From Alphaproteobacteria bacterium (GTDB lineage Bacteria > Pseudomonadota > Alphaproteobacteria > Rickettsiales > Rickettsiaceae), in the NCBI GenBank assembly GCA_020630305.1, contig JAHDBQ010000018.1, positions 1 to 9,316 of the forward strand: a DNA stretch of 9,316 nt. The letters are read 5' to 3'. The position numbers and the translations under genes are program-made. Positions 7,226 to 9,316 of the stretch are shown here, piece by piece (position 1 is the stretch's first letter; each line of letters starts with the position of its first letter). The notes beneath the pieces are model-generated. The model made no database searches and was not told the origin of the DNA. It was given only the letters and a program-made list of their open reading frames with translations.

Positions 7226-8645
7226 CGCCAGAAACAATAGAAATATTTTATATAATATCTACAGTTTGTGCAATTGGCGCGCTAAATTACGCAACCAGCC
7301 TAGCCACCATAACTCGCGCGCAGATTCTAACTGGAGCTACTATATTATTAATCGATACTGAAACTTCTTCAAATTCTGAATTATTATTAGCGGCTTGCTA
7401 CTACCGTATGTCAGTTACAAAATCACCTTATCTGTAATGATTTTATTAGGTTGTGGAGCTGGCTACGGGGCGTTTAAATATTTTTCACTAGCAAAAATTA
7501 AACCACTTTTAAGCTTACTATCTAGCTGCGCATTACTAATTTGCGTATATTTATTTTTTCATAACCTACAAATTTTCAATTTTACCCTGGCGACAGATAC
7601 TGATACATATTACTTATTTGCCTTAGCTTTTGGTAATATATTTAGTTCTTATTGGCTTGGAAGCAATGCGGCAACTTTTTCCAGAATAAACAAAATCATT
7701 CCGGAAAAAATAACAATTACCAACATGCATCGTGTTATAACTATTGCATATTTTATAATTTTTTATATTACGCTATTTTATTTCTTTCTTGAGCCTTCCA
7801 AAATGAGCTTCTTTTTTATTAGCGCCTCTTCTGTACTTATGGCTACTTTATGCAGCGCGCTTATCGATAAAACACATTCTCTGCTTGTGAAAATAATGCT
7901 TGTTAAGTGCTTATCCTTTTTAATGTTTGCTATTGGTTATATAATGTCTAATATATTACTAATTGCCTTTAGCGGACTTATTATGCCTGCCTGTTGCATG
8001 ATGCACAAGAAATATTACCAGTATCATAACATCTCATCAAAGAAACTAATCTTTAATTTCTTTAAAGGGTTCAAACAACAGCCAGATGCAACGAATAGCG
8101 AGTCAATTAGGGCGGAAGATTGTGAGGGCCAGAAAGCCCTCAATAATCAAATAAATGCTTCTGATGCTATATTTATGATTAATAATGCAAAATCTGTAGT
8201 GATAATTCCAGGTCTTGGTGCCTTGAGTTCTGAGTGCCACCACGAAATTAAAGTACTTCTTGAGCGCTTGATTAAACAAAATGCGCTAGCAAAAATTGCC
8301 CTGCATCCAATGGCTGGCAGACATCCTTGTTCAATCACTGACCTTATAAATAAAGCCGGGATAAAGCACCAGCATATAGCTGAGATTTCTAACGTTAATT
8401 TTGAATCTGTAGATTTGGCCTTATGTATCGGCGCAAATGATATTATTAATGAGGATTTTGCCCCAAACAGCAGCAATATATATAACAACAATATATCATC
8501 TGCTGCTAATATTATTTACATAAACAGAAACAAAAATGCTGGTTATTCGGGCAGATATAATAAATTATTTAAATACCCCAATACATATCACCTGCAAGGG
8601 GATGCAAAGACCACTCTTGTAGAATTGTTACATTTACCTGGCTAG
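7222..8645 (+). pseudogene. pntB: NAD(P) transhydrogenase beta subunit PntB, frameshifted; channel residues lost
   Basis: PntB supplies most of the proton channel (domain II) and the NADP-binding domain III. Frame one (7222-7437) holds the start, with YATSLATITRAQILTGA matching the usual LS..ET.R.GN..G region. The rest is in another frame, open after a stop at 7377-7379 and ending at 8645, so one frameshift lies in 7380-7437. The channel helices survive only in outline. By alignment with the E. coli protein, the HSFVG motif reads SSCAL (His91 to Ser). GGADMPVV reads DKTHSLLV (Asp213 to His), and Asn222 becomes Val. Domain III is still clear: SVVIIPGLGALSSE, LHPMAGRHP, IGANDIINEDF, KNAGYSGRYNKLF and GDAKTTL. 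The stop is 9 nt from the convergent gene's stop. Two reading errors in one operon are possible, but they would not explain the motif losses. Confidence 0.85.
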
Positions 8646-8654
8646 AAATTATTG

Positions 8655-9278
8655 TTACGCAGAAGCAACAGAATCAGTGCTAAACTCATGCATACCCGCG
8701 CAGTCTAACTCATTATTATCTGCATCAATAATATAGTTTTTACCCTCTGTAAGTATATAGCTATCTTTAGAACCAAAGCTTTTAGAGCCATATGAATCTA
8801 TAAAGCTAGCCACTAATTTTTTTGTGTGCCTGATTGCATCGGTAAAAACTATAAGCTTCTGACCATCGTGATTTTTATAAATGTTTTTTGCAAACAGGTT
8901 GTAGTCAAAGCCTGATTTCTTTATAGCATAACATTTTTTTCCATTTAAATGCTTTTCTATTTTTATGCTATTACCTTTTGTATTAATTCTGTTTCGACCT
9001 AGTTCTTCTTGCGCGTTTTCAAGAACTTCTACAAATTCTAAACAATTTGCCTTGTTTTTAGTTAGCAAGTGTTTTGAAATTATAGCAAACAGCCCTGTTT
9101 TTAAGTTATATACACCATCATCTGTACTTTTTATTGTGTTGTTTCCCCATAATTGTACGAATTTTTCAAAAACCCACTTCGTAGCTGTATTTTCTGGAAG
9201 CGTTGTAGTTTTATCTTCACTATGCTTAGTAGGCAATTGTTTTACAGATTTTCTTGAATTCTTTTTTTTACCACTCAT
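8655..9278 (-). CDS. Hypothetical soluble protein, unknown family
   Basis: I do not recognise this 207-residue protein. It has no signal peptide or membrane segment. Residues 1-20 are basic and likely disordered (MSGKKKNSRKSVKQ). The body is mixed alpha/beta, with an aromatic helix KWVFEKFVQLWGNN (34-47) and a helical stretch LLTKNKANCLEFVEVLENA. Later come beta-like KLIVFTDAI and NYIIDADNNELDC, and a serine-rich SYGSKSFGSKDSY. It starts at the ATG at 9278 with TAGG at 8 nt, in an initiation region matching that of ampG at 20 of 21 positions. It converges on the pntB pseudogene with 9 nt between stops and no clear terminator, so read-through antisense to pntB is possible. Sparse cysteines and no catalytic motif give no functional hint. 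Confidence 0.75.
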   Translation of the reverse strand: MSGKKKNSRKSVKQLPTKHSEDKTTTLPENTATKWVFEKFVQLWGNNTIKSTDDGVYNLKTGLFAIISKHLLTKNKANCLEFVEVLENAQEELGRNRINTKGNSIKIEKHLNGKKCYAIKKSGFDYNLFAKNIYKNHDGQKLIVFTDAIRHTKKLVASFIDSYGSKSFGSKDSYILTEGKNYIIDADNNELDCAGMHEFSTDSVASA

Positions 9279-9296
9279 GTTTTTTACCTATATTTA
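9276..9296 (-). repeat. Shared translation-start sequence, copy at the 8655-9278 gene
   Basis: This is the second copy of the 21-bp initiation region also found at 3969-3989. It includes AGGTAAAAAACATG on the coding strand. The similarity stops at the start codon, since the two encoded proteins are unrelated. Confidence 0.6.
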
Positions 9297-9316
9297 AATT
9301 AATTATCAAATATCCT

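Noticed and set aside
8646..8654. Terminator between the convergent pntB and 8655-9278 genes
   Set aside because: The gap is 9 nt and the nearby TGTT/AACA pairing is too short to support a call.

Overview
The window is low-GC (roughly one third G+C by eye) bacterial DNA, most likely from an alphaproteobacterium of the Rickettsiales type. Four things point there: an AmpG-family transporter, a LolA gene, a GST-fold protein resembling the alphaproteobacterial division factor FzlA, and a proton-translocating transhydrogenase in the three-gene pntAA-pntAB-pntB layout typical of Alphaproteobacteria. No tRNA, insertion sequence, CRISPR array or phage gene was seen. The family calls rest on recognised motifs; no database search was possible.

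Left part (1-2400), all minus strand. A FzlA-like gene runs off the left edge. Just upstream of it is the RNase P RNA gene (rnpB), which has a consensus sigma-70 promoter. Behind that, with its own terminator, is a gene for a membrane-anchored coiled-coil protein of unknown function.

Middle (2560-5675), all minus strand. In transcription order: lolA (periplasmic lipoprotein carrier), a coupled FAD/NAD(P)-dependent oxidoreductase, a hairpin, and an ampG-like muropeptide permease. lolA starts from a strong promoter interleaved with a divergent promoter that drives the transhydrogenase genes.

Right part (5755-8645), plus strand. This is the most interesting region. The transhydrogenase operon pntAA-pntAB-pntB keeps its order, spacing and an ATGA coupling overlap. 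However, pntAA and pntB each carry one frameshift. The NAD-binding motifs of PntAA and the proton-channel residues of PntB are replaced, while the NADP-binding domain of PntB is still largely readable. Long frames remain open despite this. The operon looks either far along in decay or altered to a different role before the frameshifts arose. It ends tail to tail against a minus-strand gene of unknown function at 8655-9278, whose translation start region is almost identical to that of ampG.
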